NCBI GenBank assembly: GCA_002633025.1
Contig: NMRB01000342.1
Location: 106,375-170,374 of the forward strand
Direction: 5' to 3'
From: Notospermus geniculatus
Taxonomy: Eukaryota; Nemertea; Pilidiophora; Heteronemertea; Lineidae
Length of the DNA: 64,000 nucleotides
The translations under genes were made by a program, and so were the position numbers. The notes under the pieces are model-generated. The model worked only from the letters and a program-made list of their open reading frames with translations, searched no databases and was not told the DNA's origin. Positions 10,501-19,630 of the stretch are shown here, in pieces. Each line of letters begins with the position of its first letter. The stretch's first letter is position 1.

Positions 10501-11670
10501 CATTGACTGCTTGGTTCGCTGTTTGTCAACTTCCTGAAATTCAGGATTGGATCGCAATTTGACCATTGACTGCTTGGTTCGCTGTTTGTCAACTTCCTGA
10601 AATTCAGGATTGGATCTCAATTTAACCATTGACTGTTTGGTTCGCTGTTTGTCAATTTCCTGAAATTCAGGATTCAACCTCATTTTCACCATTGACTGTT
10701 TATTTCGCTGTTTGTCAATTTCAGAGAGTTCAGGTTTACGCCGCCTATTTTCTTTTGATACCTTTGACAGATGTAGTTCCCGACTATAATTTGCTACATT
10801 GGCTCTTTCTCTTTGTTTGTAACATCTCATATACTCTTTGCGGCTATGTTCTCTTTCCTTTTCTTTCTCAAGGTAACCTTCAATCTGTTTTTGAAGAAGA
10901 CAGGCATCTTGTTGCAGAACAACCTGTGCAGGAACTAATTCAAATGGGGCATCATTTGGAGTGTTCAATGTCATGAATAATGACTTGAGATACTTCAGGA
11001 AACTATCAAAGTTACTGCATCTGACTAGTACAGCAGTCCCGTTGTTGTCTATAAATCCAGAAGCACTTCGTGAATGTGAATCAAACACAGCATAGGAACC
11101 ATTTGAGTACTGAAAGAGTGTGACTGTATAACCATGGCATACAAAGAAACAGTGCTGATGGTTAGCAAAAGCAGACCGGAGTCCATTTTGTAGACTGTAA
11201 TAAGGTTCAGCTACAGCATCATTGAAAATCATTCCTGTATAGCTTTGTGAAAGGAATAGTTTGTATGTTTTGTGTGAAGATTTCATGGTACATACTGAAG
11301 GTAGCTCAGACACTAATAGTGCATGAGGTTCTGTTTCTTTGCTTTGGAAATATTCAAAGAACAAGTCACTACCACTTTCCACAATATGATCTAAATGCTG
11401 ACCTGTCCAAGTGTGTGATTTGATTTCACAATGTTCAATAAGGGCTCTGTATGATACAAAAGTACACTGTAGACCAGGAAACTTGTATCGTTGATCACCT
11501 TGATGGTGTGATGCTTGAACTACTTGTACTTCAGGTTGATTGCTGTTTGTAGTATTCAGATCAGTTGTTTGCAAAGTGGATGATGGAGTATGGCTTTGTC
11601 GTACCTGCTGTTTATGAAGTTTATTGGTTTGCATTTTTTGCTGATGTGACTGTCTCTTTAGCTTGGGCAT
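4582..11670 (-). CDS. Helentron-type Helitron protein (peptidase-like + DUF6570-like + Rep + PIF1-like helicase + EEP endonuclease)
   Basis: Single uninterrupted ORF. It opens at 11760, but the first 30 codons read into the 23-bp minisatellite. The better start is the ATG at 11670 (MPKLKRQSHQ), giving about 2362 residues. Regions, numbered from 11760: residues ~90-265 look like a herpes-tegument-type (C76-like) deubiquitinase fold, with LQC near 97 and DSH near 228; 341-530 is a lysine/arginine-rich 21-residue repeat array; 612-790 has paired CxxC motifs and resembles DUF6570; near 1158 is the Rep motif RGSPHIHMLIW (HUH-type HIH); near 1335 is YIANYITKGQ with the two-tyrosine motif; near 1714 is Walker A GAGCGKT, followed by IDEISMV, GDLYQLQP, TVHKAQGSTL and ALSRV (SF1 PIF1-like helicase); 2176-2392 is an endonuclease/exonuclease/phosphatase fold with IMGDFNID and SDHKPV. 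Rep+Hel+C-terminal EEP is the known Helentron layout. The intact frame suggests recent activity. Element termini were not found. Confidence 0.9.
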   Translation of the reverse strand: MPKLKRQSHQQKMQTNKLHKQQVRQSHTPSSTLQTTDLNTTNSNQPEVQVVQASHHQGDQRYKFPGLQCTFVSYRALIEHCEIKSHTWTGQHLDHIVESGSDLFFEYFQSKETEPHALLVSELPSVCTMKSSHKTYKLFLSQSYTGMIFNDAVAEPYYSLQNGLRSAFANHQHCFFVCHGYTVTLFQYSNGSYAVFDSHSRSASGFIDNNGTAVLVRCSNFDSFLKYLKSLFMTLNTPNDAPFELVPAQVVLQQDACLLQKQIEGYLEKEKEREHSRKEYMRCYKQRERANVANYSRELHLSKVSKENRRRKPELSEIDKQRNKQSMVKMRLNPEFQEIDKQRTKQSMVKLRSNPEFQEVDKQRTKQSMVKLRSNPEFQEVDKQRTKQSMVNLRSNPEFQEVDKQRTKQSMVKLRSNPEFQEVDRQRTKQSMVKLRSNPEFYKVDKQRAKQSMVELRSKPEFQEVDKQRTKQSMVKLRSNPEFRAVDKDRTKCAMKKARLCPEYKEKELQSKKRKRADDEFYKQELLQQRQSKRLKRERNVEYLEHERLKQSERRRVQRLQMNSTAKSCISPRSKLISRFKRSVDTGPVYVCTCCHQTWFRESVVSAEPLKSVDEALHTKCFTGKTSVQDKEWICLTCAASIRKKKMPACCIANGLSFPRKPKELDLTPLEERLVSPRIPFMQIREKPRGGQLSIKGNVVNVPADVNTTINSLPRTLDESKTIAVKLKRKLSFTHSVSFESVRPTRIYKAAKWLIDNSELFQQEGITLNENYMAENDNICNFISGTDEIAHSVHPNVDNNHEEAEYLHSSWNNLTSKTDDQDAPDVSLHVNENNVPPTMGTSESDAFSDDHDDSVVPEDQAVLDENTCGNLDTLLQPTDFRELDKTMIFAPGEGNVPISIFQDKESEFLAFPTIYCGERRKDNTEREIPLHYSTIAKWELRNVDRRVAKCVPNLFFKMKKLQIKQIRDKVSTAVRKIKGKQQSSYTAKDLLDAGAVNNLVKLDEGYRVLRTLRTSPPYWENMKRDLFAMIRQLGLPTFFLTLSAAETRWKPLLKMLGTLIDQKSYTDEEIENMPWLQKCKLIKSDPITCCRYFDYRVNRLISTVLLDEQHVIGKIADYFGRIEFQNRGSPHIHMLIWIENAPQYKREKKEEVEEFIDKFITCCKNMAMEDTVKLQDHKCTRTCRRPNQNSTICRFHYPIPPFPRTMILEPLEEDEKSEIHNETFTRITEKLATMTDSDLSFDEFLAELDLDFDSYVLAIRSSLNATRIFYKRTPSEIRMNTYNEVILKAFESNMDFQFVLDAYACAAYIANYITKGQRGMSNLLYEACEEAKRNNQAIRQQVQTIGNKFLGAVEISAQEAGYIALQLPLRKSSRDTMFINTSPPDERTFLLKSEAQLKALPKDSTDIQSENVITRYQKRPKELEDVIFADYASSYDTVKDKDHRPSLPKNDFENLLPEDQPQLEDDTDDNPESTDDTVINSDDVIFKLKGGYILRKRKKQKILRFVRFSKVKDAEKHYREKLMLYTAWRNEASDLLAGYDSYQQRYFLEKEAIELAEARYEQNVDALDKAQQHVEEDDWADVAPNTEHANEQDEAEGTLDSELYGCFDPRQAAAASNQYDLGPDIGVQSQSIPIQMEMQPGVIPNAEYMALLQNLNMEQKAFFYHILHHFKTSTDPIYTFLSSGAGCGKTVVTKALYQALYRYFNSIAGSNPDEIKVLLTAPTGKAAYNINGSTIHSAFLVPANQSLAYKPLDMQRLNTLRTTYKELKVIFIDEISMVGANMLNFINLRLQEIMGSKLLFGNVSIIAVGDLYQLQPVMDRWIFENTTEAYGPLATNLWQQLFSIWELHKVMRQKDDQAFAELLNRLREGQQTQQDIEMLDSRLSDMKKVQKEAPDATCLFTSNRSVRTHNTLTFYAANTTKTVIKAIDQVQGDVNKEVKKKLLSKIPDDPSKTMGLLNELPVATDTKQEISVNIATSDGLTNGSSFLVKKLDFRMQPQSNRCSIVWGQFEEAKVGAEQRRKYHYLYNDSIDPSWTPILETQRQFSVGRFKNCYVVRKQFPIRPATAKTVHKAQGSTLQSLVVDLSGQKRDHIHYVALSRVTNMLNLFILNLNEDKISVSTKVQAEMNRLRRDAKLQLSPPPLPENSCNIVFHNSRSLHGHIDDVKHEEYLKHSNIVGFCETRLMPSDPQNKYTPCSIFTDTPIRHDGPHSSHGRSHYGIAVYHTSNPLSFLKGSESNIDYVIAEYFDPLPHIQLVMIYVHPCAAQIGTIIAVLEKLHHDIKPDGNVIIMGDFNIDASRSYALQRKIDDAFGYRQLINEATTDYGSTLDQIYTNVQDSLIKSYGTLESYFSDHKPVWLALHTL
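10165..10740 (-). repeat. 63-bp in-frame tandem repeat within the Helentron ORF
   Basis: About nine 63-bp units encode a 21-residue period (core DKQRTKQSMVKLRSNPEF with small changes). Units are close to identical in the middle and diverge at both ends, as expected for recent unequal exchange. The product is highly basic and probably helical, and it links the peptidase-like region to the zinc-binding region. Confidence 0.85.
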
Positions 11671-11689
11671 TTTTGCTTTGTTTTTAAGT

Positions 11690-12115
11690 GGCTTGGTCAG
11701 TTGAAGAGTCCAATGAAGGACCAGTTTAAGAGTCCAATGAAGGACAGTATCAGAGTCCAATGAAGGACAGTATCAGAGTCCAGTGAAGGACAGTATCAGA
11801 GTCCAATGACGGACAGTATCAGAGTCCAATGAAGGACAGTATCAGAGTCCAGTGAAGGACAGTATCAGAGTCCAATGACGGACAGTATTAGAGTCCAGTG
11901 AAGGACAGTATCAGAGTCCAGTGAAGGACAGTATCAGAGTCCAGTGAAGGACCAGTATGAGAGTCCAATGAAGGACCAGTATGAGAGCCCAAAGAAGGAC
12001 CAGTATGAGAGTCCAATGAAGGACTAGTATCAGAGTCCAATGAAGGACCAGTATGAGAGTCCAGTGAACGACCAGTATCAGAGTCCAATAATGGAATCAG
12101 TAGTTTATAAATCGT
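11690..12115. repeat. 23-bp minisatellite
   Basis: About 17 copies of a 23-bp unit (GAGTCCAATGAAGGACAGTAT plus CA), with a CCAGT variant in the middle copies. It directly abuts the 5' side of the Helentron protein and supplies false in-frame start codons (MDSDTVLHWTL). Confidence 0.9.
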
Positions 12116-12332
12116 GTGATGGACCAGCAGCAGTAACGGTGCAGCCTAGCAGATACCAAGTTGTGCTTCAACAAGGCAACAGGTCCACAGAACCCTGGTC
12201 CAGTGTGAGGCAGGTGAAGTTGACTGTAGGATTAGTAGGATGATGATGTTGCCTGGAAAGAAAAATGTTGATAAATCCATGGATATGTATGCACTGGGGA
12301 ACCCCAGCAGCACTGTGTGGCTGGCGGTTTAT

Positions 12333-12442
12333 TCCCACTTCGCCCCTTCCCATTTCGCCCCCTAACAGTAAATCCATTAAATACTGGGAGCTACCCCTAA
12401 CAATAACCATTAGGGGGCGAATTGGGAAAAGGCGAAATGGGA
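12333..12442. mobile_element. Short inverted-repeat element (MITE-like)
   Basis: About 33-bp imperfect inverted ends with few mismatches (TCCCACTTCGCCCCTTCCCA on the left; the reverse complement of the right begins TCCCATTTCGCC) surround a ~44-bp loop. No clear target duplication. Confidence 0.6.
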
Positions 12443-12444
12443 AG

Positions 12445-13940
12445 ACACCGTGGCTGGCTGCACAAGACTACACACAGCATTGGGGATTCCTCAAGGGGAT
12501 TCCCAAAACCTCGATGATGCAGGATAATGCTATAACCTCGTACCCAGGGGTTTGTGCACTCCTGGGCTCTGGGTTGACGCTTACAAACCCCTGGTCTCAT
12601 ATCTGAATTCCGGCATGTGATTGGTTGCCCGAAGTAGAAGGAAGTGATGTCACACAATCGTGACTATTGCCTGTAAATGAGGTTGCACTATATTTCGGCT
12701 GAACTGGGGAGTGAGTAGCAGTGCATACTGTGCGGCTTTAAGTTATAGAGCAGAAGGGTCTTCACAGCGAGTGCCGAGCGGTCAGAGGGTCAAGGTCAAA
12801 AGTTGAATAGATGTAGAATGAAATGCCATCATCTTTAGTCTGTAGTCTGACATCAGGTATTTATTAATTTTATGGGCATTTGCACAAGTGCTGTGGCTTT
12901 GATACCTTTAACAGCATTTAGAACACAGTCGACTGCCAATCTGGGCCCAAATCACGGATGTAATCTATTAAAATACCCACAAAATTTGTAATTACGAAAT
13001 TGAAAATTTCATGGGCAACAAAATTATTAGCGTCAGTTCTAATTCTGACTGCCGGGGCTAATTCCCTTTGAAGGTGCGTGAACTAGGCCTATCATGCTAT
13101 AGGCCTATGGTGTGCCAGTTAGAATTGAACAAACAGGTCTCCGATCTCTTGCTGTGGAGTGGATGTCAAAGGGTTAACACATCAAATATGTGCCAATCAG
13201 GAAAGCATGGAGAACATTACTGATTACAATAAGCCTACAGAGTTTTTACAAAGTTCTTTCCACATGTTCCAGTGACGAATGAATGGGAATTTTTCCTACT
13301 GGTGGAACTGCCTAATACGGGGTTAACCTTCTCAAAAACAGCAGGTTTACTTGACTAGTGACAGTGTACCGGTAGGCCTATACTTCAAAATAAACAAATA
13401 ACATTCATAGTTTATTATTTTCAACCGTTTGTACACTGTTTACATGTATGTGGAAAGAGGTCAATGCAATAGGCCTGGGCCCTGGGTGGGTTATTCATCA
13501 TACATGCACTCAACACACAGTGACAGACACTGGGCATGCTGGGTTCCATGAACTTCATGACTTTCAGTGGAACTTTTGGATAAATTTCAGAATGTTCAGT
13601 ATGACCTGTAGTTGAAGGGTTAGCCTATTTGCAAGTGTACCATACCTCTGTGTCTCCTACTCCTCACATCCAACAAATAACTACCAATACCGGTACAAAC
13701 AAGTTGATAATTTTCAATCTGGCAATCATGTATCCCTCAGCACCACAAAAGTGCATCCATGATGACCATGTGCTCTGTATTTCTGCAGGAAGTGTGCACT
13801 GCATGATGGGAAGATGACAGAATGTTGTAGAGGAGAGGGTGGGAAATTCAAATCAGGTTATAGCATGGCTAAGGCTAAACATGAAGACCAGCCTGTAAAA
13901 CTGGGTATTAAAATCCTCAGCATAGCATAAAATGTAAATT
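12445..13940. other. No gene recognised
   Basis: Intergenic DNA with scattered TAGGCCTA and ACCGGTA motifs. Short ORFs here show no family resemblance or exon-like borders. Confidence 0.4.
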
Positions 13941-13969
13941 GTGATGCATGCATTGAGCTTATCAGGCAA

Positions 13970-14885
13970 TTCAGGCTGTCGAAAATTGAATTCAGAGCCC
14001 TTTGAATTTTTTCACAAAACGCCCCCTACTGACCTAAATAGGAAGCTCATCACATCCAAAACCGAACTTCACCCAGATTTTTGGGTCATACACACCCATA
14101 TGCAATATGAAAATGATCCGTCAAAAACTGAATGCGCTATCCACCTGACAAGGAAAAGTATGAGATTTTCATTTGGGCCCCCTAGTGGCAAAGCTTACAA
14201 TCAGATTACACCGAATTTTGGATTTGAGTCACTACAACCAAGAGGTACATACAAACAAAGTTTCAAAGCGATAGCTCAAAGAAGTCTTGAAATATATGCC
14301 GTGTTAAAGTTTTTCACAAAACGCCCCCTACCTACCAAAATAGGAATCGCATTGCACCCAAAATTGAACTTGACCTACATTTTGTGGTCGTACACACCTG
14401 TGTGCAATATGAAAATGCTCCTTCAAAAACTAAAGGCGCTATCCATCTGACAAGGAAAAATTTGATACTTTCGTTTTGGCCCCCTAGTGGCAAAGTCAGG
14501 AATCAGACTGCGCTGAAATTTCGTGTGCAAGTCACCACAGACTAGACGTACAGGAAAACAAAGTTTCATCACGATAGCTCAAGCCATTCTCAAAATGCAG
14601 GCCTTTGAATTTTTTCACAAAACGCCCCCTACTGGCCAAAGTAGAAATCGCATCGCACCCAAAATCGAACTTGACCTAGATTTTGTGGTCATACACGCCC
14701 ATATGCAATATGAAAATGATCGGTCAAAACCTGAAGCCGCTATCCATCTGACAAGGGAAAAGTTTACGGACACACGCACGCACGCACGCACGCACGCACT
14801 AACGCACGCACGACAGACCACCACTAAAGGCGCCAAGCACAGCATAAGCCCTTTTGGCCTATGGGCCAAGCGGGCTAAAAAGTCA
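13970..14885 (+). mobile_element. Non-autonomous element with ~300-bp internal repeats, microsatellite and terminal hairpin
   Basis: Three units of about 300 bp are marked by TTTTTCACAAAACGCCCCCTA (14007, 14312, 14610). They are followed by an (ACGC)n microsatellite at 14770-14810 and a terminal hairpin AGCCC...GGGCTAAAAA at 14847-14881. The same layout recurs at 21535-22090. Internal tandem units plus microsatellite plus 3' stem-loop resemble Helentron-associated interspersed elements (HINEs). The link to the Helentron at 4.6 kb is inference. Confidence 0.6.
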
Positions 14886-15390
14886 ATAGGATCAGACAAA
14901 CGCGTCTCCCTGAAATTGACGGAATCTTATTTCAAGCTGGTGGTTCTAGTGGCCATATTGTAAATCGCAGCACGGCCGTTTTCGAAAGGAACCTTCCTCT
15001 AGTCACCTCCAACATACATGCAAAAAATCAATATGATCAGACAAATGGTTTTTCCTGAAATTGACGGAATATGATTTCAAGATGGCGGCTCTGGCGGCCA
15101 TACTGTAAATCAGAACACGGCGATTTTCGAAAGAAACCTTCCTCTAGTCACTCCCAACATACACACAAAACATCAATACGATCGAACATATGGTTCTCCA
15201 TGGTTCTCCCTGAAATTGACGGAATCTGATTTCAAGATTGCGGCTCTGGCGGCCATATTGTAAATCGCAGCACAGCCATTTTCGAAAGGAACCTTCCTCT
15301 AGTCACCCCCAACACACATACAAGAAATCAATATGATCAGACAAACGGTTTTGCCTGAAATTGACGGAATATGATTTCAAGATGGCGGCT
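14886..15390. repeat. 145-bp satellite array running into the gap
   Basis: Copies marked by TGAAATTGACGGAAT start near 14911, 15056, 15211 and 15356. Spacing is 145, 155 and 145 bp; the longer unit contains a 10-bp duplication (TGGTTCTCCA). The array enters the N gap, so its true length is unknown. Confidence 0.85.
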
Positions 15391-15860
15391 NNNNNNNNNN
15401 NNNNNNNNNNNNNNNNNNNNNNNNNNNNNNNNNNNNNNNNNNNNNNNNNNNNNNNNNNNNNNNNNNNNNNNNNNNNNNNNNNNNNNNNNNNNNNNNNNNN
15501 NNNNNNNNNNNNNNNNNNNNNNNNNNNNNNNNNNNNNNNNNNNNNNNNNNNNNNNNNNNNNNNNNNNNNNNNNNNNNNNNNNNNNNNNNNNNNNNNNNNN
15601 NNNNNNNNNNNNNNNNNNNNNNNNNNNNNNNNNNNNNNNNNNNNNNNNNNNNNNNNNNNNNNNNNNNNNNNNNNNNNNNNNNNNNNNNNNNNNNNNNNNN
15701 NNNNNNNNNNNNNNNNNNNNNNNNNNNNNNNNNNNNNNNNNNNNNNNNNNNNNNNNNNNNNNNNNNNNNNNNNNNNNNNNNNNNNNNNNNNNNNNNNNNN
15801 NNNNNNNNNNNNNNNNNNNNNNNNNNNNNNNNNNNNNNNNNNNNNNNNNNNNNNNNNNNN
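15391..15860. other. Assembly gap
   Basis: Run of N between two different tandem arrays; the gap is probably due to repeat collapse. Confidence 0.99.
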
Positions 15861-16085
15861 ACATCAATTCTTCATTCTCTTTGCATCATGCAGGCAAAGC
15901 TCAGCCACAATTATGGCGCTACTGCACATACAGTTTTTGCCAGATTAATGAAAACAGACATCAATTCTTCATTCTCTTTGCATCATGCAGGCAGAGCTCA
16001 GCCACAATTATGGCGGCTACTGCACATACAGTTTTTGCCAGATTAATGAAAAAAGACATCAATTTTCTAAAATGTTCATCTGAGC
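15861..16085. repeat. 97-98 bp tandem repeat
   Basis: Copies starting ACATCAATTCTTCATTC at 15861 and 15958, with a diverged third at 16056. The first begins right at the gap edge, so the array probably extends into the gap. Confidence 0.85.
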
Positions 16086-16644
16086 AGGCACCAACTGCAC
16101 ACAAACTTTTGGTGAGATAAACAAATATGGGAGGATCCTTCTTTCAATCAAACTTTAATGGTATGATATAAAGAAGTGAGATGATACCATTTTTACAGAT
16201 CAAAGTAACTTCATTTTTCCTTCAAAATTACAATGAATGATTCGAGTTTTTAGTGACAGTAACTTCTTGAACCATGTGCACCTCAGCATTGTTGGGCAGT
16301 AAGAGCCACTTGTATGAGTTCTGACCATACCAGTAATACAGATGATTAGGCCTACTGGCAACACTGGACAAGCTACTTTCCAGGAATTGCCTTGCACTCT
16401 AGGCAGGGTGGGGTGGTATTCAAATTCAACCCTGCATTCACATTCAATTAAACCTGAAAGTGCACTTCGTTTAAAATTGAAGTGAATATCTTTTGTCGTC
16501 ATAACATTTAATGAACTGAAACATTCGGAGTATACGGAATATATACTAGCCAAAAAAAGAACTATAAGAACATGAAAACACATGAAACCATAAAACTCCA
16601 ACAGTCATATCTACCATATGGGCGTGTTAAAACATGAACATGTT
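16086..16644. other. No feature recognised
   Basis: AT-rich DNA between the satellite and the direct-repeat block; nothing further seen. Confidence 0.4.
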
Positions 16645-16885
16645 AATTTACGAATAATGATTCAGGCAAGTCAATAAACAACTATCAGCAGTTTCATACA
16701 AACAAGTTATGCACACAAGAAACACAACAGCAGAATTAGAACAGTTAAACTTGAATTGAAAATGTCTCTTTTTGTAAACAGAAACATGTCGGAGCATAGA
16801 ATACATACTAGCATAACAGAACTCTAAGTGACATGAAAACACTACAACATTTACTAAGAACATGTGCACAGACCTGAAATCAGCC
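16645..16885. repeat. Direct repeat, copy 1 (of 3)
   Basis: About 240 bp starting ACGAATAATGATTCAGG. A near-identical copy is at 18087-18326 and a partial copy at about 19266-19405. Copy 1 is followed immediately by a large foldback, whereas copy 2 continues into unique sequence. Confidence 0.8.
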
Positions 16886-17902
16886 ATTATAAAAATGTTG
16901 CCCGAAATGTCGGGTGACATACCTCATGCCCCCCTGCTTGGATGATATGTCTCCCGAGGCTTAGCTACATTTTTTATGTCGTACCGAAAGTCTAGTTGAT
17001 TTAAAACGGCTTTCTTTTATGAAAAATTAGAATCAATCAAGGACAAGAAATGACGCGACGTCATGCATCCACAGTGCATTCACGTGTGCTCCAGTGAAAT
17101 GACGCGATTCGACGTCACATGCTTAGTGTTGACGACAGAGTGTGTTCAATGCAAAACCAACTCAAACCAACGGCAAAGACTTAGGGGAGTTTTGAGTTGA
17201 CCATTTTGCATCAAGGCTACTGCTTACTTCCAAGAAATGAGAAGGTGGCTGGTATGTTTCCGTTTGAACATAGGGCCTACTGCATTTGTTCTCTGGCCGT
17301 TCGAACTTGCGAACCGAGAGAGTGAAAAAAGCGGCTGCCATTAGGTAGCCATGGTAGCGGGCAACATATCGCGATATGACTGCCCGCCGGGGACATATCG
17401 AAATGACCTAATGGCCGCCGCTTTTTTCACTTTATCGGTTCACAAGTTGAAACGGTCATAGAACAAATGCAGTATCTTCAAATGGTAATTGAAAAATACC
17501 AGTCACATTCTCATTTCTTGGAAGTAAGCAGTAGCCTTGATGCAAAATGGTCAACTCAAAACTCCCCTAAGTCTTGCCGGGGCCAGTTGAGTTGGTTTTG
17601 CATTGAACACACTCTGTCTGAGAGTCGTCAACACTCAGCATGTGACGTCGCATCGCGTCATTTCACTGGAGCACACGTGAATGCACTGTGGATGCATTAC
17701 GTCACATCATTTCTTGTTCTTAGCATTGATTCTAATTTTTCATACAAGAAAGTCGTTTTCAATCAACTAGACTTTCGGTACGAGATACAAAATGTTTCCC
17801 TCAATGTCGTGTGACATACCTCATGTCCCCCCTTTGGGATGATATGTCTCCCGAGGCTTTGCGAGGGGGGGGGGGGACATTTCGGGCAACATTTTTATAA
17901 TG
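16886..17902. repeat. ~1-kb foldback (inverted repeat)
   Basis: Ends CATTATAAAAATGTTGCCCG and its reverse complement, with arms of several hundred bp meeting near 17375. In addition, the block with GACATACCTCATG and GATATGTCTCCCGAGGCTT appears in the same orientation in both arms, so the structure is composite. It is inserted after direct-repeat copy 1. Confidence 0.8.
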
Positions 17903-18086
17903 TTTCAACTGCACACTTTAATACTGTGCCATCATGGCAGTACAAACACTTGATTTAATGTCAACCTGAAGCATGATACATTTGCTATGTGATGCCTTCA
18001 TTCATACTTTCAACAGTTTAAGGGTTCATCGTTAGTTTATCTGCTTGGAATGATGTCCCTATATTCGGTCAAATATGTAGTTCCTC

Positions 18087-18326
18087 ACGAATAATGATTC
18101 AGGCCAGTCAATAGACAACTATCAGCAGTTTCATACAAACAAGTTATGCACACAAGAAACACAACAGCAGAATTAGAACAGTTAAACTTGAATTGAACAT
18201 GTCTCTTTTTGTAAACAGAAACATGTCGGAGCATAGAATACATACTATACTAGCATAACAGAACTTTAAGTAACATGAAAACACTACAACATTTACTAAG
18301 AACATGTGCACAGACCTGAAATCAGT
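18087..18326. repeat. Direct repeat, copy 2
   Basis: Near-identical to 16650-16885. It is preceded at 18035-18070 by a segment that is repeated at 18416-18575, where it carries a MITE. Confidence 0.8.
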
Positions 18327-18432
18327 TTGTTGCCAAATAAGGTCAACAGTCATTATGCAAATGTTTCAACTGCGCACTTCATTAATACTTCAACAGTTGA
18401 AGGGTTCACCGTTACGTTATCTGCTTGGAATG

Positions 18433-18546
18433 CAGCCGTTCTGTTTTGAGGCAAGCGAAAAAGTGCATGCGCCTCACAAACAATAGAAACTGTAATTGTT
18501 TGCAAGACGCATACACTTTTTCGCTCGCCTCAAAACAGAACGCCTG
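18433..18546. mobile_element. 114-bp hairpin MITE with 6-bp target duplication
   Basis: The ends CAGCCGTTCTGTTTTGAGGC and the reverse complement of the right end (CAGGCGTTCTGTTTTGAGGC) differ at one base. GGAATG flanks it at 18427-18432 and 18547-18552. The duplicated sequence at 18041-18060 shows the same site without insertion and with a single GGAATG. CAG-type ends with a 6-bp duplication fit the group called hAT6. Confidence 0.85.
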
Positions 18547-18794
18547 GGAATGATGTCCCTATATTCGGTCAAATAACAATCCTCTCCTCATTTCAATGAA
18601 AACAGACACTTTAATATTGTCATAAGATAGAGCTACAATTTGAACCATTCAACTGTCAGAAGTACACGTATAAATGATGGCATCATACCTATAGTCTGCG
18701 CGGCTAGTGTCATGCATGTTGGCACACTTTAGTAATGGAATACACCATTCATATCTATCATCTGGGCGTCTTAAAACATGAACATGTTAATTTA

Positions 18795-19265
18795 GGCCAG
18801 ACTTTTTTTATTTTTCGGATTACGGATCTGCCGACGTTTGTTTTTGCCAAAACAGAAAAAAAGTAAAATTCAGATATTCAGCTATTTTTATTTTTATTTT
18901 CCCTCCGAACTTGAGCTTCACCGCGGTTACTGGGCCGGAAAAAATAAAACCATAAAATTTACCTAGCGTACATTGTTTCAAAGGTCCCTCTCCTGCCTCA
19001 CAGCGTTGCCGGCCATGTGCGATGGCATGGGATTGTAAAAAAAGGTTTTCAGTGGCTTTGAACAGACCTGTCTGAGGTCTCATCTGGCAAATTTTATTTT
19101 TATTCATCCTCCGACATAGTCTGCAAGGAATTGAAACCCATTCCCCGACACAAAAAATAAAAATTGTTCTTCCTGCAATTTATATTTTTATTTTGATTCC
19201 ATCCTCCGACATTTCCTGAAGAAGAAAAAAATCCGTAAAATCCTAAAAGTAAAAAAAGTCTGGCC
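18795..19265. mobile_element. PIF/Harbinger-type MITE, 471 bp, TTA target duplication
   Basis: Inverted ends GGCCAGACTTTTTTTA / AAAAAAAGTCTGGCC with TTA at 18792-18794 and 19266-19268. The interior holds the same kind of ATTTTTATTTTTATTTT tracts as the element at 1298-1768 and has no ORF. A fragment of the interior (GGAAGAACAATTTTTATTTT) recurs at about 35585 in a transposase intron. Confidence 0.75.
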
Positions 19266-19405
19266 TTACGAATGATTCTGGCCATTCAATAGACAAATAT
19301 CAGCAGTTTCATACGAACAAGTTATTTGCACATAATAAACACAACAGCAGAATTAGAACAGTTAAACTTGAATTGAACATGTCTCTTTTTGTAAACAGAA
19401 ACATG
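19266..19405. repeat. Direct repeat, partial copy 3
   Basis: Matches 18088-18225 in the same orientation, interrupted on its left by the 18795-19265 MITE. Confidence 0.65.
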
Positions 19406-19630
19406 CATGACATGCATGTTGGAACAATTTAGAAGTAGAATTCAATACCGGTACTCCAATAGTCATATCTACCATCTTGGCCTGTTAACATGTTAACGGA
19501 TTTATAAAGAATGATTCAGGCCAGTACTGTGATGTGAAGAAGTTTCTGTGACACCGTCGTAAATCCTATTCATACCTTCACTAGCCTTTTCTGTCCTCAA
19601 ATCGTTGTATCCAGTGCGGGTAGTTATTAT

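Noticed and set aside
13970-16085. CRISPR-like array
   Set aside because: Units are long, degenerate and lack unique spacers; these are ordinary eukaryotic satellites.
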